DNA from: Ignavibacteriota bacterium
GTDB taxonomy: Bacteria; Bacteroidota; Ignavibacteria; SZUA-365
Reading direction: 5' to 3'
Assembly (NCBI GenBank): GCA_016218045.1
Contig: JACRFB010000042.1
Span: 1 to 48,418 of the forward strand
Length of the DNA: 48,418 bases
Each line of letters begins with the position of its first letter. Within the stretch, counting starts at the first letter, position 1. The notes below the pieces were generated by a model that saw only the letters and a program-made list of their open reading frames with translations, searched no databases and was not told where the DNA came from. Both the position numbers and the translations under genes were made by a program. Positions 25,303 through 35,796 of the stretch are shown piece by piece.

Positions 25303-26481
25303 TCACACCATAGCGGCTGTGAGCGGATCGCTGAACAGTGCGATGTAGGGAGCGTAACGGAAACGCCTGTTCCTTGAGTGACCCGTCATTTCGGAGAGGA
25401 TTCCCAGCGTCTCGAGTTTTGATACGAGACTGTTGGCCGCAGAGTATGTCGTACCCGTCAGCGCCTGCACTTCATTGACGGAAACGATGGGCCGGTCGAA
25501 TAACGATTCGAGCACCCTGTGCCCGTTTGCGGCCGCGCGGCCAAGCCCGATTGTGATGTCGTTGCGATGGACCTCACGTAACTGGAGAATACGCCTCGCA
25601 GTCTCCGTTGCTTCGGTGGCTACATCAATCACACCGCGGAGAAAGAAGGCGAGCCACCCTTCCCAATCGCCTCGATCACGCACAGCCTGCAGGTGATCGT
25701 AATATGCCGCACGGTGCTGCCGGAAGTAGTGCGATAGATACAAGACCGGCTTTTGCAGCACCCCGCGCTCGGTGAGCAGAAACGTGATGAGCAGACGGCC
25801 GACACGGCCGTTTCCATCCAGGAAGGGGTGTATCGTCTCGAACTGCACGTGCGCAAGTCCAATTTTTAGCAGCGGTGGAGATCCATCATCCTTGTGAAGG
25901 AATCGCTCCAACTGTCCAAGCAGCTCCGGCACCATGTGAGCGGGTGGTGGTACAAACGTTGCCGTGTTGAGCGTGCTGCCCGCGGGACCGATCCAGTTCT
26001 GACTCGAGCGCAGGTCTCCCGGCTGTAATCTCCCGCCGCGCACGCCCAGCAGCAGCCGTGCATGAATCTCGCGGATGAGCCGCACAGACACGGGCAGTTC
26101 AACGAGCCGCGCCAAGCCATGATTCATCGAAGCGACATAATTGATAACCTCGTCGACATCTTTCGGTACGGTCTGATCGTACAGCCTCGCCTCCGCTGCA
26201 AGAAGATCCTGCAGAGAACTTTGGGTCCCCTCTATCTGGCTGGAGAGGACGGCCTCCTTCCGAACATACATAAAGACAAACAGGTCCGGATTTGGCAGTG
26301 TGAGCACCGAGCCATCCAAACGGCCGAGCGCACGATCCGCCTCCGACAACAGCCCCTGCAGTTTTCCGCTGAGGGAAACGGGAGGATCCGGCAGCAGCGG
26401 TTCGGGCACAAATGCGCTGTACCCGGTCGGCTGTTGTACGTAGCGACCTGCACGTCCCGCGCTGTTCGTCTTTGATTCCAT
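25303..26481 (-). CDS. Fic family AMP-transferase with N-terminal inhibitory helix (class II)
   Basis: A 392-residue Fic protein. The catalytic motif HPFLDGNGRVGR is complete (218-229), so it should transfer AMP (or another nucleotide moiety) to a hydroxyl of a target protein. The class II inhibitory motif S-x-x-x-E-G is present as SSQIEG (80-85), in which E84 blocks ATP gamma-phosphate binding. The C-terminus (about 325-385, SVNEVQALTGTTYSAANSLV and SKLETLGILSE) is a winged helix that could bind DNA. ATG at 26481 is the likely start. A textbook promoter with an operator-like dyad lies directly upstream, which fits autoregulation by the winged helix (inference). No antitoxin gene adjoins, as expected for class II. 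Confidence 0.9.
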   Translation of the reverse strand: MESKTNSAGRAGRYVQQPTGYSAFVPEPLLPDPPVSLSGKLQGLLSEADRALGRLDGSVLTLPNPDLFVFMYVRKEAVLSSQIEGTQSSLQDLLAAEARLYDQTVPKDVDEVINYVASMNHGLARLVELPVSVRLIREIHARLLLGVRGGRLQPGDLRSSQNWIGPAGSTLNTATFVPPPAHMVPELLGQLERFLHKDDGSPPLLKIGLAHVQFETIHPFLDGNGRVGRLLITFLLTERGVLQKPVLYLSHYFRQHRAAYYDHLQAVRDRGDWEGWLAFFLRGVIDVATEATETARRILQLREVHRNDITIGLGRAAANGHRVLESLFDRPIVSVNEVQALTGTTYSAANSLVSKLETLGILSEMTGHSRNRRFRYAPYIALFSDPLTAAMV

Positions 26482-26517
26482 AGTATTGGCTGCCTGCAAT
26501 AAGGATCAATTATTCGT

Positions 26518-26573
26518 CCATATTATACGCAGCCTATAACATGGAGTCAATTCGCCGTCCATATTATAGGCTG
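26518..26573 (-). promoter_or_regulatory. fic promoter with overlapping 15-bp inverted-repeat operator
   Basis: On the minus strand TTGACT (26545-26550) and TATAAT (26522-26527) are separated by exactly 17 bp, 41 bp before the fic start. An inverted repeat of 15 bp (CAGCCTATAACATGG at 26530-26544; CCATATTATAGGCTG at 26559-26573, one mismatch) has one arm filling the -10/-35 spacer and the other just upstream of -35. A second TATAAT lies in the outer arm. Confidence 0.75.
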
Positions 26574-26626
26574 AGGCACATACAGGGCACCAATTCCGCC
26601 GATCCGCGGGATGGTATGATGGGGGT

Positions 26627-26674
26627 GAAATCTCCGGTCGGCGGGCTTTTCCGTGGATTCGGTGTGGAGATTTC
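26627..26674 (-). terminator. Possible stem-loop after the GH38 gene
   Basis: A perfect 9-bp inverted repeat GAAATCTCC/GGAGATTTC with a long loop lies just after the GH38 stop. No T-tract follows, so a Rho-independent terminator is only one option. Confidence 0.3.
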
Positions 26675-26678
26675 GCTT

Positions 26679-29600
26679 TCACTCCAACAATAAGGTCACA
26701 TGCTCATAGGGTCCGAGCACGCCAGTGCGAAGCGTCGTTCTCTCCTCGTCGGCCGTCTTCTGATGTGGCTGTCGGACTTGCAACACATACTTCTGCGTCG
26801 TTTCCGTCGGATTGAAGAGGCGCAAGAAAGCTGAAGCGGCATTCGATGCGGCATCAGAAGGATTTGGACCCGCATCAGGATACTGGTCGAGACTGCCCAT
26901 CCGCAGCAGCACGACACTCGGATTGTCGATATGTACTCGCAACTGTACCGGAGTCGGTTCTCGATTTTCCCGCGCGGGACGGGCAATCAGGAGAGGAGTG
27001 GAAATGAACGGCTGCGCCTGCTCGATGCCGAAACGCATGGCGGCCGCGGCATCGTAGCCTCCGTGCGGACGGATCGCGTAGCGGAAGCGGAGCTCGCCCT
27101 CCTGATCTGCGCGGAAATTCGTGTGCCAGTGATTGTTCAGCGCCCAGGAGTAGAGTGTCTGTGAAGGCGGAAGAGTGCGTATCCACTCGGGCGATTGCCA
27201 CTGCGCTCCGAGCAGACGCGCTGTGATGCCGCCCACTTCCATCAGCGGCGCGTCGAGTGTGGCCCAGGTCACACCCATCGTATCGTTCGAGATGTCCACA
27301 TGCCGCTGCACCGTCAACCAATTCTTGCAGGAGCCGGGGAGCTGATCCTTCTCCGGGATGATGGTCGCCCAGGGGGCGTCGATGCGCATCGTGCCGCCGG
27401 GTATCCTGAAGCCGAAGCCGAAGTGCACCCCTTCCTTCTCGCGTATGGCGATCTTGTCGAGGCGATTTTCGATTTCCAGAAAATCGGCCTCGGCCGCGAG
27501 GCGGATTTCGCGCTCCAGCCAGTGGCAGCCGGGTGCAGGTGATCTCACGAGGAGCGCGGCTCTCAGTGGTCCTTTTTCCTTCACCGTGATCGTCGCTGAT
27601 CCGGATCCCAGCAGCCGCGCGAGTGAATCGCCGGGGAGATAGAAGTAGGCGTTCATGCCTGCCGCGGAACCGGAGTCGACGTACTCCCGCTTTGTACGCA
27701 GATCGATGATCGAAGCAATGTTGCCTGTAACACTGTCGAGGCGGATACGGAGGATGCCGTTCGACAGTTCGTATTTCTCCGCGCGTGCCACATGCTTTGG
27801 ATACGCGACTTCACCCCGCAGCACGTAAGATTCGAAGCGGAAACGCTCGACGCCGAAGGCGGGAATCCCCTTGGAATACAGAGCAAGACTGCTGTCGGCA
27901 AGCACCTGGTGTCCGATCGCGTGGACGCTGTCCATCACGGTGCCTGTCTTGCGCGAATAACCGGGCGGCAGGATAATCAATCCTTTGCGGGTCTGGTCGA
28001 GCGTGTTGTACACGTCGGCAATTCGCGTGTTCGTGTATGGATGACGTTGGGGCCCGGTTATTATTCTTGCGCGAGCGAGGGAAAGAGTTGAGTCGCGAAA
28101 AGAGCGGGCAAGTGAATCCGCTGTTTCTGCGAATCCGCGCTTGGTGTGCCACTGCTGCCGCACGGCTTCGTTGTCCGGCTCCGAAGTGCTGTTCCATGCA
28201 CCCCAGGTGTGTTCCGAAAACAGCGCCACAAAGCGCCACGCCTCATCCGAGGATGCCGCGGGTTCAAAGCCCGTCATGGTCCGAAGAGTTTCGGTTTGCA
28301 GCAGCGTTTCCACCGCTCCGCGTTTCAGCGCCGTCTCCCGCGCGCCGCTGCCGATGCCGTCGGTCCAGTACTCGGTCATGTCGCCGCTGTAATGCGGAAG
28401 CACCGCGCCATAGCGCGCCTCGAGCACCGCGCAGGCGGTTGCGGTGGACGAGATCAGGATGCGTGGTGAAGCATAGCGTTCGTTCCAGGCGCGCACGGCG
28501 TCGGGCAGGTCGGGATCGATGGCGGCGTTGTCGCTCAAGGCCCACGAGAGCGCGATCATATCGTAGGGATACCGCTTCGCGGAGAGTGTGGCGAGATGAT
28601 CGAAGAGATACGGATCCAGAAATCCTTTTTCCGGATCCTCACCCGCGATGGCGCGCACGGAATCGTGCCAGAGCCGGTTGCGGATGCGCTGGCCCTTGAG
28701 GCCGTAGGCGAGCGAGTACGGTTGTATCTGCCAGTACAGCAGGGTGTCGCGTCCGCTCTGTGAAATCCAGTAGAAGGGTTTGTCCTCCCAGGCCTCGCGC
28801 ACGAGGCCGATGCGGTCGGAATTGTTCGGAGCGCTGACGAAGTACCGTATGCCCGAGCGCGCGGCCGCGGTCACCACACCCCACGCGGCGCCGGGAATGT
28901 CGACCTGCATCATCGAGGTGACGGGGATGTTGTACTGCGAGGACATCGCGCGCGCGGGGCGAAACAGATCAATCAGCTCTTCGGCATTGTTCGTACTGGT
29001 GTTGGTGTTTGTATACGTGGCGTCGAGATGCAGCCAGCCTTTTTTGAGCGCGTCCTTCAGACGCGGGTCTGGGATCCGTGGCGTGGATCTGCGCAGTCGG
29101 TCTTGCGGATGCCCGTATCCCCACAATGCCCAGGCCGTCTCGAGATTCCACACGAAGCGGCTGCCCTCGGGGTAGTTCTGCGTACGCTCCGCGAGATCGA
29201 TCGCCGCCTCGATGTTGTTCCAGTGAATGTCCTCGACACGATGCTGCTGATCCGTGTAGCCGATGTCGACGTGTGAATGCGGCAGCAGGTACACCGTGTA
29301 GCGCCGCACGGGTTGAATAACATGAACGACCTCGTGGAGGGGCGGGCGGCCGTCCGATGTGCGATGGGGCGGACGGCCGTCCGATGCGTGTACGGGCAGA
29401 CGACCGACTGATGTGCGTTGGGGCGGACGGCCGTCCGCCCGTACACGCGTCCCCGCGTCCGCCCCAACACGCACGACCATCTTCCTCGGCGCATCGACCG
29501 GCGGCACGGGGAGAGGAATCTCGGTGTGACCCGGACGCAGCACAAAACGATGTTCCGCGAGGAGCACACTGTTCGAATCGAGCGCGGAGAGCACGACGGG

Positions 29601-30524
29601 TTGCGGCGCGCCGAAATGCCAGATGCCCGCGCGCAGGCGTTGCGACTCGCTGCCGTCGGTCGAGCGAAGCAGGCACTCGTCCGTCCGCACGCGCAGGCCT
29701 TCTGCCAGCGGCATCTGGAACACCATGAACCAGCGCCGGTCGTTCGCGTGTTCGCCGCGCACGGCGATGTTCTGCGCACCCGCGCGCAGCAGCGCCCGCG
29801 GCATCGACAGTGTCAGCAGACCGAAGGCGTCGCCATGGACATCGATGAGCAGTGTGTGAAAAACGAGGCGCATGCCGTTGGCCGCAGTGGTGTCGAAGCC
29901 CGTCCACGACGAATCGCGCGGATTGCGGAAGTGAAACACTTCAGCGCCGTTCACCGACAGACGAAACAGCCGTCCCCCCGGCTTCGTGTCGAAACCCGCG
30001 AGCATTACGAAGCGCGCGGTGTCGCCCGTCCACCCGGCGGGCACTTCCTCTGTCTCCCATTCGATGTACTTCGACGAATCGATCGCGCGCACCAGCAGCG
30101 CGTCCGTTGCTCCCGGGAAGCGTCCCGCGTAGTCGATCACTTCGCCGGTGATACGCGTGTTGCAGCCGGAGAAGGAGAGCGGGACAGCGAGAGAGCGGGA
30201 GAGCGGGACAGCGAGAGAGCGGGAGAGCGGGACAGCGAGAGAGCGGGACAGCGGGACAGCGAGAGAGCGGCCCTGTGTCACGCCGAGCTTGTCGAGGCGC
30301 GACGGAAGAGCGTACCCACGACACAGTGTCTCGCTGAGCGGAGTCGAAGCGCGACCACATGGTGTCAGCGCCTCGTTTTCATTGGCTGCGAAGCCAAGGC
30401 GCGGCGGAGCGGCAAACACCATCTGTGTCAGCATCACACCGCTTGTGACGAGTGCGAGGAACAGAACACTCACGCGGCGTTTGCACGATGCGCTGCGGCG
30501 CGGGAGAGGTGATGAAGGAGGCAT
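26679..30524 (-). CDS. Secreted GH38-like alpha-mannosidase-family protein, repeat-invaded
   Basis: A 1281-residue protein. After a signal peptide (residues about 10-38, VSVLFLALVTSGVMLTQMVF ending in AA) comes a beta-rich domain. The GH38 barrel starts at VYLLPHSHVDIGYTD, with metal ligands H416, H418 and D420 and the nucleophile D542 in MMQVDIPGAAWG. The GH38 C-terminal beta domains follow (YELSNGILRIRLDSVTGNI and onward). The expected activity is hydrolysis of alpha-mannosidic links in the periplasm or outside; specificity unknown. Two in-frame repeat insertions are present: residues about 58-117 (36-bp hairpin element plus twelve octamers, giving SLAVPLSR units) and about 359-395 (four 27-bp palindromic units). 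SFSGC after the first insert looks like a lipobox and might be a remnant of the original export signal. ATG at 30524 is chosen for the signal peptide. Confidence 0.82.
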   Translation of the reverse strand: MPPSSPLPRRSASCKRRVSVLFLALVTSGVMLTQMVFAAPPRLGFAANENEALTPCGRASTPLSETLCRGYALPSRLDKLGVTQGRSLAVPLSRSLAVPLSRSLAVPLSRSLAVPLSFSGCNTRITGEVIDYAGRFPGATDALLVRAIDSSKYIEWETEEVPAGWTGDTARFVMLAGFDTKPGGRLFRLSVNGAEVFHFRNPRDSSWTGFDTTAANGMRLVFHTLLIDVHGDAFGLLTLSMPRALLRAGAQNIAVRGEHANDRRWFMVFQMPLAEGLRVRTDECLLRSTDGSESQRLRAGIWHFGAPQPVVLSALDSNSVLLAEHRFVLRPGHTEIPLPVPPVDAPRKMVVRVGADAGTRVRADGRPPQRTSVGRLPVHASDGRPPHRTSDGRPPLHEVVHVIQPVRRYTVYLLPHSHVDIGYTDQQHRVEDIHWNNIEAAIDLAERTQNYPEGSRFVWNLETAWALWGYGHPQDRLRRSTPRIPDPRLKDALKKGWLHLDATYTNTNTSTNNAEELIDLFRPARAMSSQYNIPVTSMMQVDIPGAAWGVVTAAARSGIRYFVSAPNNSDRIGLVREAWEDKPFYWISQSGRDTLLYWQIQPYSLAYGLKGQRIRNRLWHDSVRAIAGEDPEKGFLDPYLFDHLATLSAKRYPYDMIALSWALSDNAAIDPDLPDAVRAWNERYASPRILISSTATACAVLEARYGAVLPHYSGDMTEYWTDGIGSGARETALKRGAVETLLQTETLRTMTGFEPAASSDEAWRFVALFSEHTWGAWNSTSEPDNEAVRQQWHTKRGFAETADSLARSFRDSTLSLARARIITGPQRHPYTNTRIADVYNTLDQTRKGLIILPPGYSRKTGTVMDSVHAIGHQVLADSSLALYSKGIPAFGVERFRFESYVLRGEVAYPKHVARAEKYELSNGILRIRLDSVTGNIASIIDLRTKREYVDSGSAAGMNAYFYLPGDSLARLLGSGSATITVKEKGPLRAALLVRSPAPGCHWLEREIRLAAEADFLEIENRLDKIAIREKEGVHFGFGFRIPGGTMRIDAPWATIIPEKDQLPGSCKNWLTVQRHVDISNDTMGVTWATLDAPLMEVGGITARLLGAQWQSPEWIRTLPPSQTLYSWALNNHWHTNFRADQEGELRFRYAIRPHGGYDAAAAMRFGIEQAQPFISTPLLIARPARENREPTPVQLRVHIDNPSVVLLRMGSLDQYPDAGPNPSDAASNAASAFLRLFNPTETTQKYVLQVRQPHQKTADEERTTLRTGVLGPYEHVTLLLE
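29341..29448 (-). repeat. Four 27-bp palindromic repeats inside the GH38 gene
   Basis: Units begin at 29341, 29368, 29395 and 29422, each with the palindrome core CGGACGGCCGTCCG (third copy degenerate). The period of 27 bp keeps the reading frame and yields nine-residue units of the type SDGRPPHRT. A single related word (GGCGGACGGCCGG) occurs near 18225, outside any gene. Confidence 0.85.
30175..30352 (-). repeat. Octamer array and hairpin elements inserted in the GH38 coding region
   Basis: Twelve perfect GASAGCGR octamers (30175-30270, 96 bp) are followed by the element CGCCGAGCTTGTCGAGGCG (about 30281-30299) and a copy of the 36-bp element (GTGTCTCGCTGAGCGGAGTC, from 30321). Twelve octamers are 32 codons, so the frame is preserved. 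The order matches the intergenic composites at 24.2 and 33.5 kb. Confidence 0.85.
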
Positions 30525-30775
30525 GTGCGTTGGGCTGATAGGAAGGAAGCGCGGTGGTGGTGTGCCTGCGTATGCGCGGAGGAAGTGTGTACGGCGCAAA
30601 CTTACGATAGCGGGGGATGAGACGGGAGGGGAGCTCGTCATGTACGAGCGGAACTACCGGTTTTTGAAGCATACTACTCAAGTGTACCGCTGCAACACGG
30701 ATGTGTGCCGTGTGTCGCCCTCCGCTGCGCTCCGGGCTCTATCGTGTCGCCCTCCGCTGCGCTCCGGGCTCCGTT

Positions 30776-30953
30776 GAACGTAGCAACGTGGAAAGTAGCC
30801 ACGTGGAAAGTAGCCACGTGGAAAGTAGCCACGTGGATCGTAGAACGTTGAACGTGCGACGTGTTACGTGGCACCGTGGAAAGTAGCAAGGTGGAACGTG
30901 CTAACGTGTCACGTGTCAACGTGTAACGTGTTACATCTCACGCCTTCACGCCT

Positions 30954-30956
<3 letters not shown>
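30776..30956. repeat. AAAGTRGN and ACGTGTY repeats ending on the leuS stop codon
   Basis: Words of the AAAGTAGCCACGTGG type (30788-30836) grade into ACGTGTY heptamers (30837-30940). The last part, read on the minus strand, is GTGAAGGG GTAAAGGC, then GTGAAGGC GTGAGATG, with the leuS TAA (30954-30956) inside the second unit. A 17-bp duplication of the phrase CGCCCTCCGCTGCGCTCCGG precedes it (30716-30772). Confidence 0.75.
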
Positions 30957-33389
<2,433 letters not shown>

Positions 33390-33444
33390 GATGCTGTCCT
33401 GTGTGAGCGTACGCGGCCCGCGGCCGCTGGAATTGCGTAAAATA

Positions 33445-33660
33445 CGAAGATGAGTCGGGAGTTGGGAGTAGGGAGTAGGGAGTTGTGTGATGCCGAGCTT
33501 GTCGAGGCACGACGGGACAGCGGGACAGCGGGAGAGTGTCTCGCTGAGCGGAGTCGAAGCGCGACGACACTGTGTCTCGCTGAGCGGAGTCGAAGCGCGA
33601 CGACACTGTGTCTCGCTGAGCGGAGTCGAAGCGCAACGAAACTGTGTCTCGCTGAGTTCG
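33445..33660. repeat. Repeat composite upstream of leuS, with 36-bp tandem units
   Basis: GGGAGTW heptamers (about 33456-33485), the element TGCCGAGCTTGTCGAGGCA (33491-33509), three octamers of GACAGCGG type and then 36-bp units at 33536, 33572 and 33608 plus a partial copy from 33644 that breaks off after CTGAG. The 36-bp units are reverse complements of those at 22.7 kb. Confidence 0.88.
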
Positions 33661-33971
33661 CATTTGGTGGTACGATACGTGACAGCGGGGACAACAGATC
33701 AGACGGCCGCTCATTATTCAGCATCACCGTGTTGTGATGGAGGAAGCGATCTCGTATGTGTGGCGTCCGATGATGATCCTCCTTGAATGCGCACAAGTAT
33801 ACGTCTCAACAAATGAGACATGGTGAATCCCATACATAATAATGGTACATTCCCGTGCTCGATTTTTGCAGCAACTCTCATGCGTGTGGCCCGTCTGTTT
33901 CTCCATGAACGCGCACTCACTGATAGCTTCGCCCAGCGGGGTGGCGTTTTATTCCACTTATTGGAGAAACC
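33661..33971. other. Spacer between leuS leader and the cytochrome gene
   Basis: About 310 bp between divergent genes. It must hold the cytochrome promoter; GGAG seven bases before its ATG is clear. No other element could be assigned. Confidence 0.35.
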
Positions 33972-34832
33972 ATGAAAGCGATGGTCCGTGCCTCCCTGCT
34001 TGCCGTTCTCACACTTCTTTTTTCACGCTGCAGCGAGGATAACACAAGTGTTCCCGCCCCCACCGACCCCGCCGCGTACCTGAGTGCCAGCGCCTCGAAA
34101 GGCGGAATACTGTATGACAATTTTTTCAGCACCGAGGGTGGTTTTAATCAATCAGATCCGAACCTTGCCACGTTCAAGACCTTCAGCGATTTCTTCCGCT
34201 GCAAACAGTGCCACGCGTGGGATCTGCTTGGGACTGGAGGTTCGTACAACAACAGAGCGCCGAAAAACAACCGACCCAATGTCTCGAGCGTAAATCTTTT
34301 TCAAATCGCGAAGACAAAAACTGCACAGGAACTGTTTGACGCCATGAAAAGGACGACCAACAGACGTGCAGCGACGGCCGATCTGTCAACGTATAATCCC
34401 GCCACATTTGCGACGCTCGGTGATCAGATGCCGGATTTCAGCAGCATCCTCACTGATGCCCAGATTTGGGACCTGGTCAAGTTCATGAAGGCGGGCGCGA
34501 CGGACGTCAGTCTGTTGTATGACGCCACGTATACAGGGACGTATCCCGCGGGGAAGGCGACGTACAGCAACCTGGGAAAAGACGGAAACGCTGCGAATGG
34601 AAACACGTATTACAGCGCCAATTGTGCGATCTGTCACGGTGTAAAGGGCGACACCTTCCTTATGGAAAACATGACGGTGGGTGCGTTTACCCGGTCAAAA
34701 CCGAATGAAGTGCAGCATAAAGTGCGCTTCGGTCAGCTCGGATCCGTCATGGTCGGTAAATTCGATATCACGCTGAGCCAGATGAAGGATCTGTACAAAG
34801 CTCTTGCCGACACTGTCGCCTTCCCGAAGTAA
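33972..34832 (+). CDS. Diheme cytochrome c lipoprotein
   Basis: A 286-residue exported protein with a lipoprotein signal peptide (LLAVLTLLFSRC, lipid-modified C20) and two c-type heme sites, CKQCH (77-81) and CAICH (218-222). Methionines after each site (for example QMPDFSSIL) could be axial ligands. The spacing suggests two cytochrome c folds, each about 100 residues. It would carry electrons in the periplasm, anchored to a membrane; the partner is unknown, though a hydrogenase maturation operon lies downstream. GGAG before the ATG supports the start. A perfect 14-bp stem-loop 50 bp after the stop ends the transcript. Confidence 0.85.
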   Translation: MKAMVRASLLAVLTLLFSRCSEDNTSVPAPTDPAAYLSASASKGGILYDNFFSTEGGFNQSDPNLATFKTFSDFFRCKQCHAWDLLGTGGSYNNRAPKNNRPNVSSVNLFQIAKTKTAQELFDAMKRTTNRRAATADLSTYNPATFATLGDQMPDFSSILTDAQIWDLVKFMKAGATDVSLLYDATYTGTYPAGKATYSNLGKDGNAANGNTYYSANCAICHGVKGDTFLMENMTVGAFTRSKPNEVQHKVRFGQLGSVMVGKFDITLSQMKDLYKALADTVAFPK

Positions 34833-34882
34833 GTGAGCGGGGGACCGGCCATCGCTCCGTCCCCACGTACGATCTGTCTCCA

Positions 34883-34913
34883 CGCAGAGGGCTGTCGATG
34901 ACAGCCCTCTGCG
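34883..34913 (+). terminator. Rho-independent terminator after the cytochrome gene
   Basis: A perfect 14-bp stem (CGCAGAGGGCTGTC / GACAGCCCTCTGCG) with the 3-base loop GAT, followed by TTTCT. Fifty bases after the cytochrome stop. Confidence 0.8.
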
Positions 34914-34922
34914 TTTCTGCAC

Positions 34923-35285
34923 TGCGCGCAAGAGACCACTTCGATCCGCATACCGTGTGACAGTATCCGCACACTCCTTCTCGACGCACGGTCGGGCGTT
35001 GGTGATGGTATTTTGCTTGGATTGGGATTCGGTTTAGCCGCAAGTGCCATGCTCGCCATGCAGGATGCAAAGGCGCATTCGCTGCCGGACGATCCCGGCG
35101 AGAGGTTCCTTCTCGGGCTGAAAACTGTGGGTGCGCCGGCGGTTGTCTGCGGGTATCTGTTAGGTCTGCTTCACTCTGATTGGGAAAGAGTGTGCAAACC
35201 CTCGGAACCGGATTTCGAAAACACAATTCGGAATGCATCGTACTTCGTTCGAGACATTCCGCCGGAATTGACTCTCTGGAAGTGA
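34923..35285 (+). pseudogene. Probable 5'-truncated small membrane-associated gene
   Basis: An open frame without a good start runs from just after the terminator to TGA at 35285. It reads IPCDSIRTLLLDARSGVGDG, then a glycine-rich hydrophobic stretch ILLGLGFGLAASAM and a second one LKTVGAPAVVCGYLLGLLHS. The motif 'IP.dSI' followed by a glycine-zipper segment recalls short hypothetical exported proteins of this bacterial group. The upstream part and any signal peptide are missing, so it is taken as a remnant; an ATG at 35013 could still yield 90 residues. Confidence 0.35.
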
Positions 35286-35442
35286 CTCAGGGTCGGAGAG
35301 CCGGACAGCGGGACAGCCGGAGAAAACCTCCCCTTCTCCGTGCCTCCCTGTTGCTGTTCTCCTGTTCTCCATTCCCTCCGGCACTCCACGCTCCTTCGTC
35401 ATTACATTTTTTCTTCCTCCGCGCCAGGCCCTACATTTCCTT
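35286..35442. repeat. Degenerate octamer words before hypA
   Basis: GCCGGACAGCGGGACAGCCG at about 35299-35318 is a short run of the GASAGCGR family, followed by C/T-rich degenerate words. No clear ribosome-binding site precedes hypA. Confidence 0.5.
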
Positions 35443-35796
35443 ATGCATGAACTCTCCATCGCCGAGAACATCATCGACATCATCCGCCAGTACGTGCCGG
35501 AGCACGAGCTGCCGCTGGTGCGCGATGTGCGGCTGGCGATAGGCGCGCAGTCGGGCATAGCGCCGGAGGCGCTGGATTTCGGATACGCGTCTCTTATTTC
35601 AGAGACGCCGCTCGGCGGCTCGGCGCTGCGTATCGAACTGGTGCCGTACCGCCTGCGCTGCCACGGCTGCGAGGAGGAATTTGTCAGCAACGACGGACTC
35701 GTCGTCTGTCCGTACTGCGCGGAAACACGCTGCGACACGTTGGCCGGAACGGACATGCGCGTGGTGGATATCACGCTGGCGGAGGACGGATCCTGA
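35443..35796 (+). CDS. hypA: Hydrogenase maturation nickel chaperone HypA
   Basis: A 117-residue HypA, which hands nickel to the large subunit of [NiFe]-hydrogenase together with HypB. The N-terminal MHE (H2 is the nickel ligand) is intact, and the zinc site is C73/C76 and C89/C92 (CHGC...CPYC). Full length. The stop overlaps the hypF start (TGATG at 35794-35798), so both are translationally coupled. hypB is not in the window. Confidence 0.95.
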   Translation: MHELSIAENIIDIIRQYVPEHELPLVRDVRLAIGAQSGIAPEALDFGYASLISETPLGGSALRIELVPYRLRCHGCEEEFVSNDGLVVCPYCAETRCDTLAGTDMRVVDITLAEDGS

